From positions 1 through 52,646 of the forward strand of contig CALUNE010000016.1 in NCBI GenBank assembly GCA_944321945.1: 52,646 bases of DNA. The letters run 5' to 3'. The stretch's first letter is position 1. Each line of letters begins with the position of its first letter. Source of the stretch: an uncultured Alistipes sp. (lineage in GTDB: Bacteria; Bacteroidota; Bacteroidia; Bacteroidales; Rikenellaceae). The position numbers and the translations under genes were made by a program. Shown piece after piece: positions 1-8,129 of the stretch. Below the pieces are notes generated by a model that was given only the letters and a program-made list of their open reading frames with translations, ran no database searches and was not told the origin of the DNA.

Positions 1-31
1 TTCTTCAACAACCTAACACTTTATCTATCAA

Positions 32-59
32 AAACTTATAAAATAACGCTTATAAGTTT
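32..59. repeat. 10-bp perfect inverted repeat with 8-nt loop
   Basis: The arms AAACTTATAA (32-41) and TTATAAGTTT (50-59) are perfectly complementary around the loop AATAACGC. The element is AT-rich in a GC-rich genome and abuts the terminator-like hairpin at 61-97. It could be a second transcription stop or a regulator site for a gene left of the window; the sequence does not decide. Confidence 0.5.
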
Positions 60-60
60 C

Positions 61-97
61 AAAAAAGCCCCCTTCCTCTTCGGGCAGGAGCCTTTTT
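61..97 (-). terminator. Terminator-like hairpin after the GH31 gene
   Basis: On the minus strand an AAAAAGGCTCC arm pairs imperfectly (one mismatch, one wobble) with GGGGGCTTTTT, ending in a run of six T about 30 nt past the GH31 stop codon. The complementary A and T runs mean it could also work on the plus strand. Confidence 0.6.
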
Positions 98-126
98 CGT
101 GCGGTGTGATGGCCGCCACGGGGGCT

Positions 127-2751
127 TTATTCGGCGTTCGCGTCGCTGCCGAGCTGACGGTGGAGCCGCTCCTTGAAGCCGGCCCCGATGAGATCCATAC
201 CGTCCGTGGTCTCGAACATCTGCCGGAGCGTCCGGTCGAACGTCGAGATCAGTTCCAGAGCACTTTCCGGACGTTCGAGGATGAAGTTCGGACACTGCGA
301 CACGCGCAGATACTCCTTCGGCAGCAGCAGATAGGTCTCGCCGTGACGACCCTGTTCGAGTTTGAACTCGACGGTCAGATCCACGCAGCGCTTGAAGAGA
401 CCGCTTTTGCCGTAGAGCAGCTCCTGTTTGGCGACGGCCTCGTCGTCGAGTGTCAGCTCCACGACCACGGGACGGTCGCATGCCAGCGCTTCGGTGTGGA
501 CGACCGGAGCCAGCGTGTAGGCATCGTAGGTCCACTCGCCGGCCTTCGGGAAGCGCGAATAGGGGATCTCGCGGCCGTCGATGGTGATGCTCCGCGGCGG
601 GAAGGTGGCCGGGAAGCGCAGTTCATAGCTGCGCGCGGCGGGTGCACCGGCATAGCGGCCCTCGCGTGCAGCGATCTCGACCCGGATGACGGATCCCGAC
701 TGGCGTTTGGTGATCTGCGTGGTGGCGAATTCGTCGGTGTAACGCTGGCTGATGCCGTCGTCCTCGTAGTAGCGCAGGGCGCCGTCGTCACCCGGGATGA
801 AGGTCAGAACCAGTGTGTCGCACGGCTGCTGGAGGTTCTGCACCCCATCGGGATTCATCGGCAGGATGGCTCCGGCGCGTGCGAACCAGGGATTCTCACC
901 CACCGTATAGTGGAGTGTGCGGGTCGTGTGGCCGTCGTACATGGCACCCGTGGCGCAGTCGTACCAGCGGCCTTCGGGGAACCACATCGTGCGTTCGGCC
1001 AGCCCCGTGAGTGAATCCACGGGCTGAGTGACGGCCGTGGCGAGGATGTCCCGCCCGAAGAAGAACTCTTCGCCGTGGGTGTAGGCCTCGTCGGCTTCGG
1101 GCTCTTCGTAGTAGAGCGGGCGGCAGATGCCGACCCCCGTGTCGAAATTCTCGCGCGCGGCGTTGTAGATGTAGGGGGCCAGCGTGTAGCGCAGGCGGAG
1201 GGCGTCACGCATGTAGAACATGTGGTCGGGGAACGACCAGATGTAGCGTTCGATGCGCGGATCCTTCGTGGAGTGGGTCTTGAAGATCGGCGTGAAGACG
1301 CCGTACTGCAGCCAGCGCGTGTAGAGCTCCGGATCGGTCGTCTTCTGGTTGTTGTGGAACTGATGGCCGCCGATGTCGTGGCCCCAGTACCCGTAGTTGA
1401 CGTTCGAGGCCGTGGCGGTGAACCAGGGCAGATAGGCCAGCGTCTCCCACGTGGCGAAGGTGTCGCCCGAGAAGGCCAGCGGATAGCGGTGCGAACCCAG
1501 CCCTCCCCAGCGGTGATAGGTGAAGGGGCGGCAGTCGGGACGGCTCTGTGCGGCGTGCTGGAAGAAGGTGTGGTTCAGCCAGAAGGTGTTCGAGAGCCCC
1601 GGTGTGAAGCGCGATTCGTTCCACTGCTGCCAGTCGAGCCACCAGAAGTCGACCCCCTCCTTCTCCATCGGGCCGAGGACCGTGTCGAAGTAGGCGTCGG
1701 CCCAGCGCGGGTCGTCGATGTGGAACGGGACGCTCTTGCCCTTCTCTTTCCAGCCGTACTGGCGGACGAAATCCTCGTAGGGGGCCTCGTAGGGCTGGAT
1801 GCCCGATGCGGGGTGGAGGTTCAGCGCCACCTTGAGGTGTTCGAGTTCGGTCCACTTCAGGAAGTTGGCCGGCGAGGGGAAGAGCTCCTTCTGCCAGGTG
1901 TAGCCGGTCCAGCCGATGGTCTGTCCGTACTCGTCGAGCGGGGTGTTGTGGCGGCGCAGGCCCCAGGTTTCGTGCCAGTCCATGTCGACGATCAGCACGT
2001 CGATCGGCAGGTCCATCGAGCGGAATTTCGAGATCAGATCGCGGAATTCGTTGTCCGAGTACTGCCAGTAGCGGCTCCACCAGTAACCGAACGTATATTT
2101 CGGCGGCAGCGGGGCGCGTCCGGCGACCATCTGGTAGTCGGCCAGTGCCTGTTTGTAATTGTGCCCGTAGGCGAAGAGGTAGAGGTCCTGCCGTTCACCC
2201 TCGGGGCGCGGGGCGACCCACTCCTTCCAGTGCGAATCATGGGGGACGAAGAGGTGGCGGCGGCTGTCGTCCACCAGGGCCCATCCCGACCGCGAGAGCA
2301 GCCCCTGCTCCATGGGTTCACGGCCGAGGCGGTTGCCGTCGCAGCCGTCCAGCGTGCGGGTCGTGCCCATCAGATTGAGCGAATCCGTCAGCCCGGGGGT
2401 CCAGGTGACCTTTTCGCCGTTGAGGTGGAAGGTGACCTGCAGGTTGCGGTCCGTGAACCGGCCGGTTTTCAGATAGGTGAGCGTGAGCTCCGAGGTGGTG
2501 ATGGTCAGTTTCGAGCGGCTGTCGCGCACGCGGAATTCGGGAACCGGGAGTTCGCGGTTGACGAACGTGAGGGTGGCGCGGTTCTCGAACTTCCCGTCCT
2601 GGCTCCACTCCATGCGGATGAGCTGCGGGGTGAGGACCGTGAAGCGGGCATTCGGGGTCGTGACGACGGCCTTCGGATCCGCTTTCGGATTGACGGCGGA
2701 GGCCTGTAGTACGGCGGCCAGCGCGGTCAGCAAGGTGAAGAGGCGTTTCAT
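127..2751 (-). CDS. Secreted glycoside hydrolase family 31 alpha-glycosidase
   Basis: This 874-residue protein is a GH31 retaining enzyme that would release alpha-linked glucose or xylose from oligosaccharides in the periplasm or outside the cell. Residues 1-19 form a signal peptide ending in AVLQASA. A galactose-mutarotase-like N-terminal beta domain is followed by the barrel, with DMDWHETWG near residue 257, the nucleophile Asp near 373 in WWLDWQQW, a later SGDTFATW segment likely to carry the acid/base Asp, and GHDIGG. A beta-sandwich and a DUF5110-like region follow. The last 100 or so residues look like an extra helical appendage, ending in GSDANAE, that I do not recognise. It starts 24 bp after the rmuC stop, so it is probably co-transcribed with rmuC. 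Alpha-glucosidase, alpha-xylosidase and transglucosidase activities cannot be separated by eye. Confidence 0.88.
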   Translation of the reverse strand: MKRLFTLLTALAAVLQASAVNPKADPKAVVTTPNARFTVLTPQLIRMEWSQDGKFENRATLTFVNRELPVPEFRVRDSRSKLTITTSELTLTYLKTGRFTDRNLQVTFHLNGEKVTWTPGLTDSLNLMGTTRTLDGCDGNRLGREPMEQGLLSRSGWALVDDSRRHLFVPHDSHWKEWVAPRPEGERQDLYLFAYGHNYKQALADYQMVAGRAPLPPKYTFGYWWSRYWQYSDNEFRDLISKFRSMDLPIDVLIVDMDWHETWGLRRHNTPLDEYGQTIGWTGYTWQKELFPSPANFLKWTELEHLKVALNLHPASGIQPYEAPYEDFVRQYGWKEKGKSVPFHIDDPRWADAYFDTVLGPMEKEGVDFWWLDWQQWNESRFTPGLSNTFWLNHTFFQHAAQSRPDCRPFTYHRWGGLGSHRYPLAFSGDTFATWETLAYLPWFTATASNVNYGYWGHDIGGHQFHNNQKTTDPELYTRWLQYGVFTPIFKTHSTKDPRIERYIWSFPDHMFYMRDALRLRYTLAPYIYNAARENFDTGVGICRPLYYEEPEADEAYTHGEEFFFGRDILATAVTQPVDSLTGLAERTMWFPEGRWYDCATGAMYDGHTTRTLHYTVGENPWFARAGAILPMNPDGVQNLQQPCDTLVLTFIPGDDGALRYYEDDGISQRYTDEFATTQITKRQSGSVIRVEIAAREGRYAGAPAARSYELRFPATFPPRSITIDGREIPYSRFPKAGEWTYDAYTLAPVVHTEALACDRPVVVELTLDDEAVAKQELLYGKSGLFKRCVDLTVEFKLEQGRHGETYLLLPKEYLRVSQCPNFILERPESALELISTFDRTLRQMFETTDGMDLIGAGFKERLHRQLGSDANAE

Positions 2752-2775
2752 GTATTGGGTGTGTTTTTCAAAGGC

Positions 2776-4245
2776 TCATGCTTCCCCGGCCGGATCCGTC
2801 GGGTCGGGATGCTCCGTCGGGTCGGGATGCTCCGGAGCTCCGATGCGTTTCGGGGCATCCGGTTGCGGCGTGTCGGCCTCGGCCAGTTCGAGGGTTTGCG
2901 TCGAGTGCTGCTGTTTGGGCAGCAGGTGGGCCGTCTTGCGGAGCTGTTCGCCGATGCGGATGATGCTGTTCTGGCCTTTCGGGCTGCAGAGCCGTTTGTA
3001 GGCATCGGTATAGGCGGTGCTGGCCTTGTCGAGGGCGCTGCCGACGGTTTCGAGCGAGGCGGTGAACTTCACCAGCTGGTCGTAGAGCTTGAGTGCCAGA
3101 TCGGCAATCTCGCGCGTGTTCTTGTCCTGATCGTTGTATTTCCAGAGATCGGCGACGAGCTTCAGCAGTGCGAAGAGATTCGTGGGTGAGGAGATGATCA
3201 CCTTCAGCGCGTAGGCCTCCGACCAGATCTTCGGATCGCTTTGCAGGGCTACCAGAAAGGCCGGTTCGTTCGGAATGAACAGGATGACGAAATCGGGCGA
3301 CTTCAGCAGCCGCTGATACTCCTTGTTGCCCAGCTCCCGGACATGCTGGCGTACGGAGGCCACGTGGGCCTTGAGGCACGATTGTCGCTCTTCGTCGCTC
3401 GTGGCGGCGGTGTAGTTGACGAAGGCCGTGAGCGAGACCTTCGAGTCGATGATGATGTGCTTGTCATCGGGCAGGTTCAGCACCACGTCGGGACGCAGGT
3501 TGTGCCCTTCGGGGTCCTTGAGGTTGCACTGCGTCTGATAGTGGATGCCCTTCGAGAGCGACAGACTGTCGAGGATCGTCTCCAGCAGCATTTCGCCCCA
3601 GTCGCCCTGCACCTTCGAGTTGCCCTTCAGCGCATCGGTCAGGTTGCGCGCATCGGTCGAGATGCGCTGGTTGAGCTCCATGAGGCGTTTGAGTTCGTTT
3701 TTCAGCTCGCCATGCTGTTCGTTTTCGTGGGAGTAGATGCGCTCGACGCGTTCGCGGAAGTCGGTGATGTTGTCGCGGAAGGGCTTGAGCAGCAGATCGA
3801 TCGATTCGCGGTTGGTCTGCTTGAACGTGCGGGTCTGTTCGTTGAGGATCTCCGTGGCCAGATTCTTGAACTGCTGGCGGAACTGCTCTTCGAGTTTTTC
3901 GCGTTCCGAGCGTTCGGCCGCCCGATCTTCGGCATTTCGGCTTCGCAGCGTGGCGATTTCGGCCTGGCTCGAGGCGCGCAGGGCGGAGAGTTCGGTTTCG
4001 GTGCGCAGATGCGTGTCTCGCAGGGTGGTCAGTTCGTTTTGGGCCAGGTCGCGGGTGCGGCAGGCCTCGGCGTGGAGAGCTTCGGCGGTCGAGAGACGCT
4101 GGTGCAGGTCGACGAGGGTCTCTTCGGCCTCCTCCTTTTCCCGCCGCAGGCGGACGGTTTCTCGATGTTGACGGGTCAGCAGCAGTCCGAGTGCTGCGGC
4201 CGCCAGTCCGAACAGCACGGCAAGAAGTAGAAGAGTTGTATTCAT
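2776..4245 (-). CDS. rmuC: DNA recombination protein RmuC homologue
   Basis: RmuC proteins are membrane-anchored, nuclease-like proteins that limit recombination at inverted repeats. The 489-residue product has one N-terminal membrane segment (residues 3-23, LLLLAVLFGLAAAALGLLL), a long charged coiled coil to about residue 170, and then the RmuC core with QGDWGEMLLETIL, LRPDVVLNLPDDKHIIIDSKVSL and VILFIPNEPAF, in which the D...D-K arrangement resembles PD-(D/E)XK nucleases. The C-terminal tail is low complexity and contains a duplicated EHPDPT unit. A TATCTTTG promoter element lies just upstream and the GH31 gene follows closely. Family assignment is secure; the exact biochemical role is not established in this group. 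Confidence 0.92.
   Translation of the reverse strand: MNTTLLLLAVLFGLAAAALGLLLTRQHRETVRLRREKEEAEETLVDLHQRLSTAEALHAEACRTRDLAQNELTTLRDTHLRTETELSALRASSQAEIATLRSRNAEDRAAERSEREKLEEQFRQQFKNLATEILNEQTRTFKQTNRESIDLLLKPFRDNITDFRERVERIYSHENEQHGELKNELKRLMELNQRISTDARNLTDALKGNSKVQGDWGEMLLETILDSLSLSKGIHYQTQCNLKDPEGHNLRPDVVLNLPDDKHIIIDSKVSLTAFVNYTAATSDEERQSCLKAHVASVRQHVRELGNKEYQRLLKSPDFVILFIPNEPAFLVALQSDPKIWSEAYALKVIISSPTNLFALLKLVADLWKYNDQDKNTREIADLALKLYDQLVKFTASLETVGSALDKASTAYTDAYKRLCSPKGQNSIIRIGEQLRKTAHLLPKQQHSTQTLELAEADTPQPDAPKRIGAPEHPDPTEHPDPTDPAGEA
2796..2835 (-). repeat. 18-bp tandem duplication in the rmuC 3' end
   Basis: The unit GTCGGGTCGGGATGCTCC occurs twice head to tail and is an exact multiple of three. 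On the coding strand it yields the repeated peptide EHPDPT in the disordered tail of RmuC, so copy-number change would alter tail length without breaking the frame. Confidence 0.7.
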
Positions 4246-4250
4246 ATCTG

Positions 4251-4258
4251 CAAAGATA
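4251..4258 (-). promoter_or_regulatory. Predicted -7 element for rmuC
   Basis: TATCTTTG on the minus strand matches the Bacteroidota sigma-ABfr consensus TAnnTTTG and lies 5 nt upstream of the rmuC ATG, implying a very short leader. No clear -33 TTTG is seen at the usual spacing. Confidence 0.45.
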
Positions 4259-4281
4259 GGCTTTTTTGCGGAAAATTTCCC

Positions 4282-4289
4282 TATATTTG
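4282..4289 (+). promoter_or_regulatory. Predicted -7 element for rpe
   Basis: TATATTTG matches TAnnTTTG exactly and faces rpe about 90 bp downstream. It lies only about 25 bp from the opposing rmuC element, so the two promoters are divergent and closely packed. The -33 match is poor. Confidence 0.5.
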
Positions 4290-4377
4290 TAGAACGCTAC
4301 GGATGGATTTGCGGAAAAGATCCGTTTCCCGGAGATCACCTCCGAGCGTCTGATTCTCTCAAAAAAACGTGAAATTC

Positions 4378-5028
4378 ATGCAGCGTACGGTTGCTCCCTC
4401 GATGCTTTCGGCCGACTTCGGCCATCTGGACCGCGATACGCGGATGATTGACCGCAGTGCGGCCGAATGGGTTCATATCGACGTGATGGACGGGGTTTTC
4501 GTACCCAACATCTCGTTCGGCTTTCCCGTGCTGAAGGCCATCCGGCGGGCTACGGCGAAGTTTCTGGACGTGCATCTGATGATTGTCGAACCGGAGAAGT
4601 ATGTGGCTCGTTTCGTCGAGGCGGGGGCCGATCTGGTGACCTTCCACCTGGAGGCCGCCGCCGATCCCGCCGAGTGTATTGCCCGGATCCGCCGGGCGGG
4701 GGCGAAGGTCGGCCTCTCGATCAAACCGGCCACGCCGGTCGAGGCACTGCGCCGGTGGCTGCCCGAGGTGGATCTGGTGCTGGTCATGAGTGTCGAGCCG
4801 GGTTTCGGCGGGCAGTCGTTCATCGAGGGGTCGATTGCGAAGATCCGCGAACTGCGGGCAATGGCCCGTGAGATGGGGCTCGGAACGATTATCGAGGTCG
4901 ACGGCGGTATTTCGGCTGCCAATGCGCGAGCGGTCTACGACGCCGGAGCCGAAGTGCTGGTGGCCGGGAGTGCCGTCTTCAAGGCGGCGGATCCCGAGGC
5001 CGAGATCCGACGCATTCTCGGAGCCTGA
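4378..5028 (+). CDS. rpe: Ribulose-phosphate 3-epimerase
   Basis: Rpe interconverts D-ribulose-5-phosphate and D-xylulose-5-phosphate in the cytosolic pentose phosphate pathway. The 216-residue TIM barrel shows the full family pattern: APSMLSADFGHL at the start, HIDVMDGVFVPNISFG with the metal and catalytic Asp, VHLMI, VLVMSVEPGFGGQ and the phosphate-binding EVDGGI followed by VLVAGSAVF. I chose the ATG at 4378 because homologues begin a few residues before APS; a GTG at 4369 would add only MKF. Arabinose breakdown by the gene cluster near 48-52 kb yields xylulose-5-phosphate, the product side of this enzyme, but rpe is a stand-alone housekeeping gene. Confidence 0.95.
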   Translation: MQRTVAPSMLSADFGHLDRDTRMIDRSAAEWVHIDVMDGVFVPNISFGFPVLKAIRRATAKFLDVHLMIVEPEKYVARFVEAGADLVTFHLEAAADPAECIARIRRAGAKVGLSIKPATPVEALRRWLPEVDLVLVMSVEPGFGGQSFIEGSIAKIRELRAMAREMGLGTIIEVDGGISAANARAVYDAGAEVLVAGSAVFKAADPEAEIRRILGA

Positions 5029-5201
5029 CGCCCGAAGCCGGCCGGGCGGGGCGTGCCCCCCCCCTCGGGATGACGGAGCGTAAAGTCTCAGACTGCGAAT
5101 CCGACAGAATGTCTGCGGCTGAATCCCGGTGCCGTGGCGCAAATTTATCCGAAAAAACAGCCTCCCGAGGGCGCCGATGTCGGAATTTGCGGTAAAATCG
5201 C

Positions 5202-5209
5202 TACCTTTG
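5202..5209 (+). promoter_or_regulatory. Predicted -7 element for the ABC-F gene
   Basis: TACCTTTG matches TAnnTTTG and sits 52 bp before the ATG. The leader that follows contains a small hairpin at 5223-5240 (GGGCTG, loop CGGAGA, CAGCCC). The -33 motif is not obvious. Confidence 0.45.
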
Positions 5210-5260
5210 CGGTGATTTTCAGGGGCTGCGGAGACAGCCCGCGGATTTAGTGCGTTACGT

Positions 5261-7273
5261 ATGATTTCACTCGACAATCTGACAGTCAGTTACGGGGGCT
5301 GGACCCTCTTCGACAATATTTCGTTTCTGATCAACCCGAAGGACCGCATCGGTCTGGTCGGGAAAAACGGCGCCGGTAAAACCACGCTGCTGCGGATCAT
5401 CACCGGCGAACAACAACCCACTTCGGGGGCCGTCACGATCAACGGCGACTGCACGATCGGCTACCTGCCGCAGACGATGCGCGTGGCCGACACCACGACC
5501 CTCGTCCAGGAGACGGCCAAGGCCTTCGACGAGGTGCTGCGCCTCGAGGCCGAGATCGAAGAGCTTACGCGCCAGATCACCGAACGGACCGACTACGAAT
5601 CGCCGGACTACGAACAGCTGCTGCACCGGTTGAACGATGCCCAGGACCGCTATCACATCCTCGGCGGCGAGACCCGCGATGCCGATATCGAGAAGACGCT
5701 GCTCGGTCTGGGTTTCAAGCGTGAGGACTTCGGCCGTGCCACGAGTGAATTCTCGGGCGGCTGGCGCATGCGTATCGAGCTGGCCAAACTGCTCCTGCGG
5801 CGTCCGTCGATCTTCCTGCTCGACGAACCCACGAACCACCTCGACATCGAATCGATCCAGTGGCTGGAGGAGTATCTGAAGAGCTACAACGGAGCGGTGC
5901 TGCTGATTTCGCACGACCGCGCCTTCCTGGACAACGTCACCAACCGCACGATCGAACTCTCGCTGGGCAAGATCACGGACTACAAGGTTCCCTATTCGAA
6001 ATATGTTGTGCTGCGGGCCGAACGCCGCGCCCAGCAGCTGGCCGCCTACGAAAACCAGCAGCGGATGATCGAGAAGACCGAGGAGTTCATCGAGAAGTTC
6101 CGCTACAAGCCCACCAAGTCGAACCAGGTGCAGTCGCGCATCAAGCAACTGGAGCGCCTCGAACGTCTCGAAATCGACGAGGAGGATCTGGCGACGCTCA
6201 ACATCAAGTTCCCGCCCGCCCCGCGATCGGGTCAAATTGTCGCCGAGATCAACGACGTCGGCATGTCGTTCGGTGCGAAACACGTCTTCAGCGGTGCGAA
6301 CTTCATCATCGAGAAGGGCGACCGCATCGCCTTTGTGGGGCGCAACGGTGAGGGCAAGACGACGCTGGCCCGAATGCTTGTCGGACAGCTGACTCCTACC
6401 GAAGGCTCGATCCGCATCGGCGCCAATGTCAACATCGGCTACTATGCCCAGAACCAGGACGACCTGATGGACGGCGAATTCACGGTCTACGATACGCTGG
6501 ACCGGGTGGCCGTGGGCGACATCCGCACGCGGCTGCGCGACATTCTCGGGGCGTTTCTCTTCCGCGGCGAGGATATCGACAAGAAGGTCAAGGTCCTCTC
6601 GGGCGGAGAGCGGGCACGCCTGGCCATGGCCCGCATGATGCTTGAACCGCGCAACCTGCTGGTGCTGGACGAGCCCACAAACCACATGGACATGCGCTCG
6701 AAGGATATCTTGAAGAATGCCATCCTGAAGTACGACGGCACGGTGGTCGTGGTTTCGCACGACCGCGAATTCCTCGACGGCATGGTCCAGAAGGTCTACG
6801 AGTTCCGCGACGGCGGCGTCAAGGAGTACCTCGGCGGCATCTACTACTTCCTCGAAAAACGCAAGCTGGAGTCGCTGCAGGAGATCGAACGGCGGGATGC
6901 ACCGGCCAAGGCTCCCAAAACCGGCGCGGTCAAACCGGCCGCCGGAGCCGCCAAACCGACAGCCGGAACGGCCTCACCGACCGCCGCGGAGGAGCCGAAA
7001 CCCCTCTCGGGCAAGGCCTCCTACGAACAGAAAAAGGAGCAGGAGAAGCTGTTGCGCAAGCTGCGCAAGGCGGTCGAGACCATCGAGGCGGAGCTGGGCG
7101 ACCTGGAGAAGCAGATCGCGGCCTGGGACGCGAAATTCGCCTCGGCGACCGACTACAACGAGGCCGACTACAAGACCTACAACGATCTGAAGGCACGTTA
7201 CGACCACCAGATGCACGAGTGGGAGAAGGCCTCCTATGAATTGGAAATCACCGAAGAACAATACAATGGATAA
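5261..7273 (+). CDS. ABC-F family ATPase, Uup/EttA-like
   Basis: ABC-F proteins are soluble twin-ATPase factors that bind the ribosome and help resolve stalled or otherwise abnormal translation. The 670-residue protein has two nucleotide-binding domains: Walker A GKNGAGKTT (near residue 35), signature FSGGWRMR and Walker B FLLDEPTNHLD in the first; GRNGEGKTT (near 360), LSGGERAR and LVLDEPTNHMD in the second. A charged linker joins them. After about residue 545 there is an Ala/Pro/Lys-rich tether (repeated KPAAG-like units) and a C-terminal coiled coil of about 90 residues, as in Uup. There are no membrane segments, so it is not a transporter. Its stop overlaps the start of the downstream methyltransferase by 8 bp, indicating translational coupling. 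Confidence 0.93.
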   Translation: MISLDNLTVSYGGWTLFDNISFLINPKDRIGLVGKNGAGKTTLLRIITGEQQPTSGAVTINGDCTIGYLPQTMRVADTTTLVQETAKAFDEVLRLEAEIEELTRQITERTDYESPDYEQLLHRLNDAQDRYHILGGETRDADIEKTLLGLGFKREDFGRATSEFSGGWRMRIELAKLLLRRPSIFLLDEPTNHLDIESIQWLEEYLKSYNGAVLLISHDRAFLDNVTNRTIELSLGKITDYKVPYSKYVVLRAERRAQQLAAYENQQRMIEKTEEFIEKFRYKPTKSNQVQSRIKQLERLERLEIDEEDLATLNIKFPPAPRSGQIVAEINDVGMSFGAKHVFSGANFIIEKGDRIAFVGRNGEGKTTLARMLVGQLTPTEGSIRIGANVNIGYYAQNQDDLMDGEFTVYDTLDRVAVGDIRTRLRDILGAFLFRGEDIDKKVKVLSGGERARLAMARMMLEPRNLLVLDEPTNHMDMRSKDILKNAILKYDGTVVVVSHDREFLDGMVQKVYEFRDGGVKEYLGGIYYFLEKRKLESLQEIERRDAPAKAPKTGAVKPAAGAAKPTAGTASPTAAEEPKPLSGKASYEQKKEQEKLLRKLRKAVETIEAELGDLEKQIAAWDAKFASATDYNEADYKTYNDLKARYDHQMHEWEKASYELEITEEQYNG

Positions 7274-7997
7274 TCTGATTTTCGGGATCCGTCCCGTGGC
7301 CGAGGCGATCGAAGCCGGCCGGCAGATCGAAAAACTCTACATCCGCAAGGGGGCCGAAGGGCCGCTGATGCAGGAGTTCCGCGACCTGTGCATCCGTCAC
7401 CGCATCCGCTGGCAGGAGGTGCCCGTCGAGAAGTTGAACCGCCTTACGCGCGGCAACCATCAGGGCGTCGTGGCGCAGACCGCCGCCATCGAGTATGTCG
7501 AACTGTCGGATATCCTCGAGCGGGTGCCCGAGGATGAAACGCCGCTGGTGGTGCTCTTCGACGGGGTGACCGACGTGCGCAACTTCGGTGCCATCGCCCG
7601 TTCGGCCGAGTGTGCCGGGGCCCACGGTCTTGTTACGCCGCTGAAGAACTCGGCGCCGGTCAATGCCGAGGCGATCCGTTCATCGGCCGGGGCGCTGACA
7701 ACGATCCCGGTCTGCCGCGTGGGATCGATCCGCAATACGCTCAAACAGCTGCAGGCCGAGGGCTTCCAGGTGGTCGCCGCTACGGAGAAGAGCCGCAAAC
7801 TGCTCTACGATGCCGATTTCCGGCGTCCGACCGTGCTGGTCATGGGGGCCGAGGATACGGGCATTTCGCGGGAGGTGCTCAAACTCTGCGACGAGCAGCT
7901 GGCCATTCCGATGATCGGTCATATCGAGTCGCTGAACGTCTCGGCGGCCGCAGCCGTGATGCTTTTCGAGGTCGTGCGTCAGCGCATCGGCGAATAG
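7266..7997 (+). CDS. rlmB: SpoU-family 23S rRNA 2'-O-methyltransferase, RlmB type
   Basis: RlmB methylates the ribose of a guanosine in the 23S rRNA peptidyl-transferase region using S-adenosylmethionine. The 243-residue protein has the N-terminal substrate-binding domain (LIFGIRPVAEAIEAG) and the trefoil-knot SpoU motifs in order: motif 1 DGVTDVRNFGAIARSAEC, motif 2 VMGAEDTGIS, motif 3 IPMIGHIESLNVSAAAAVM. The ATG at 7266 gives the canonical MDNLIFG start; frame-compatible sequence upstream lies within the ABC-F gene. The 8-bp overlap with that gene links two ribosome-related functions in one operon. TrmH-type activity on tRNA cannot be excluded by sequence alone. Confidence 0.9.
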   Translation: MDNLIFGIRPVAEAIEAGRQIEKLYIRKGAEGPLMQEFRDLCIRHRIRWQEVPVEKLNRLTRGNHQGVVAQTAAIEYVELSDILERVPEDETPLVVLFDGVTDVRNFGAIARSAECAGAHGLVTPLKNSAPVNAEAIRSSAGALTTIPVCRVGSIRNTLKQLQAEGFQVVAATEKSRKLLYDADFRRPTVLVMGAEDTGISREVLKLCDEQLAIPMIGHIESLNVSAAAAVMLFEVVRQRIGE

Positions 7998-8129
7998 CCG
8001 GCTGCACTTCCGCCGGCCCCGATCGGCTACGTTCTCGGTCTCGACCGGCCCGCGTCTGGTCCCGACTGACGCCGCGTGACCAGTTCCGGTCCGGCTTGGG
8101 TGTGAATCAACCTTAAAAAACGCATAGCC

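Noticed and set aside
4369-4377. GTG start for rpe adding MKF
   Set aside because: The ATG at 4378 fits the start of homologous epimerases and is the more common initiation codon.
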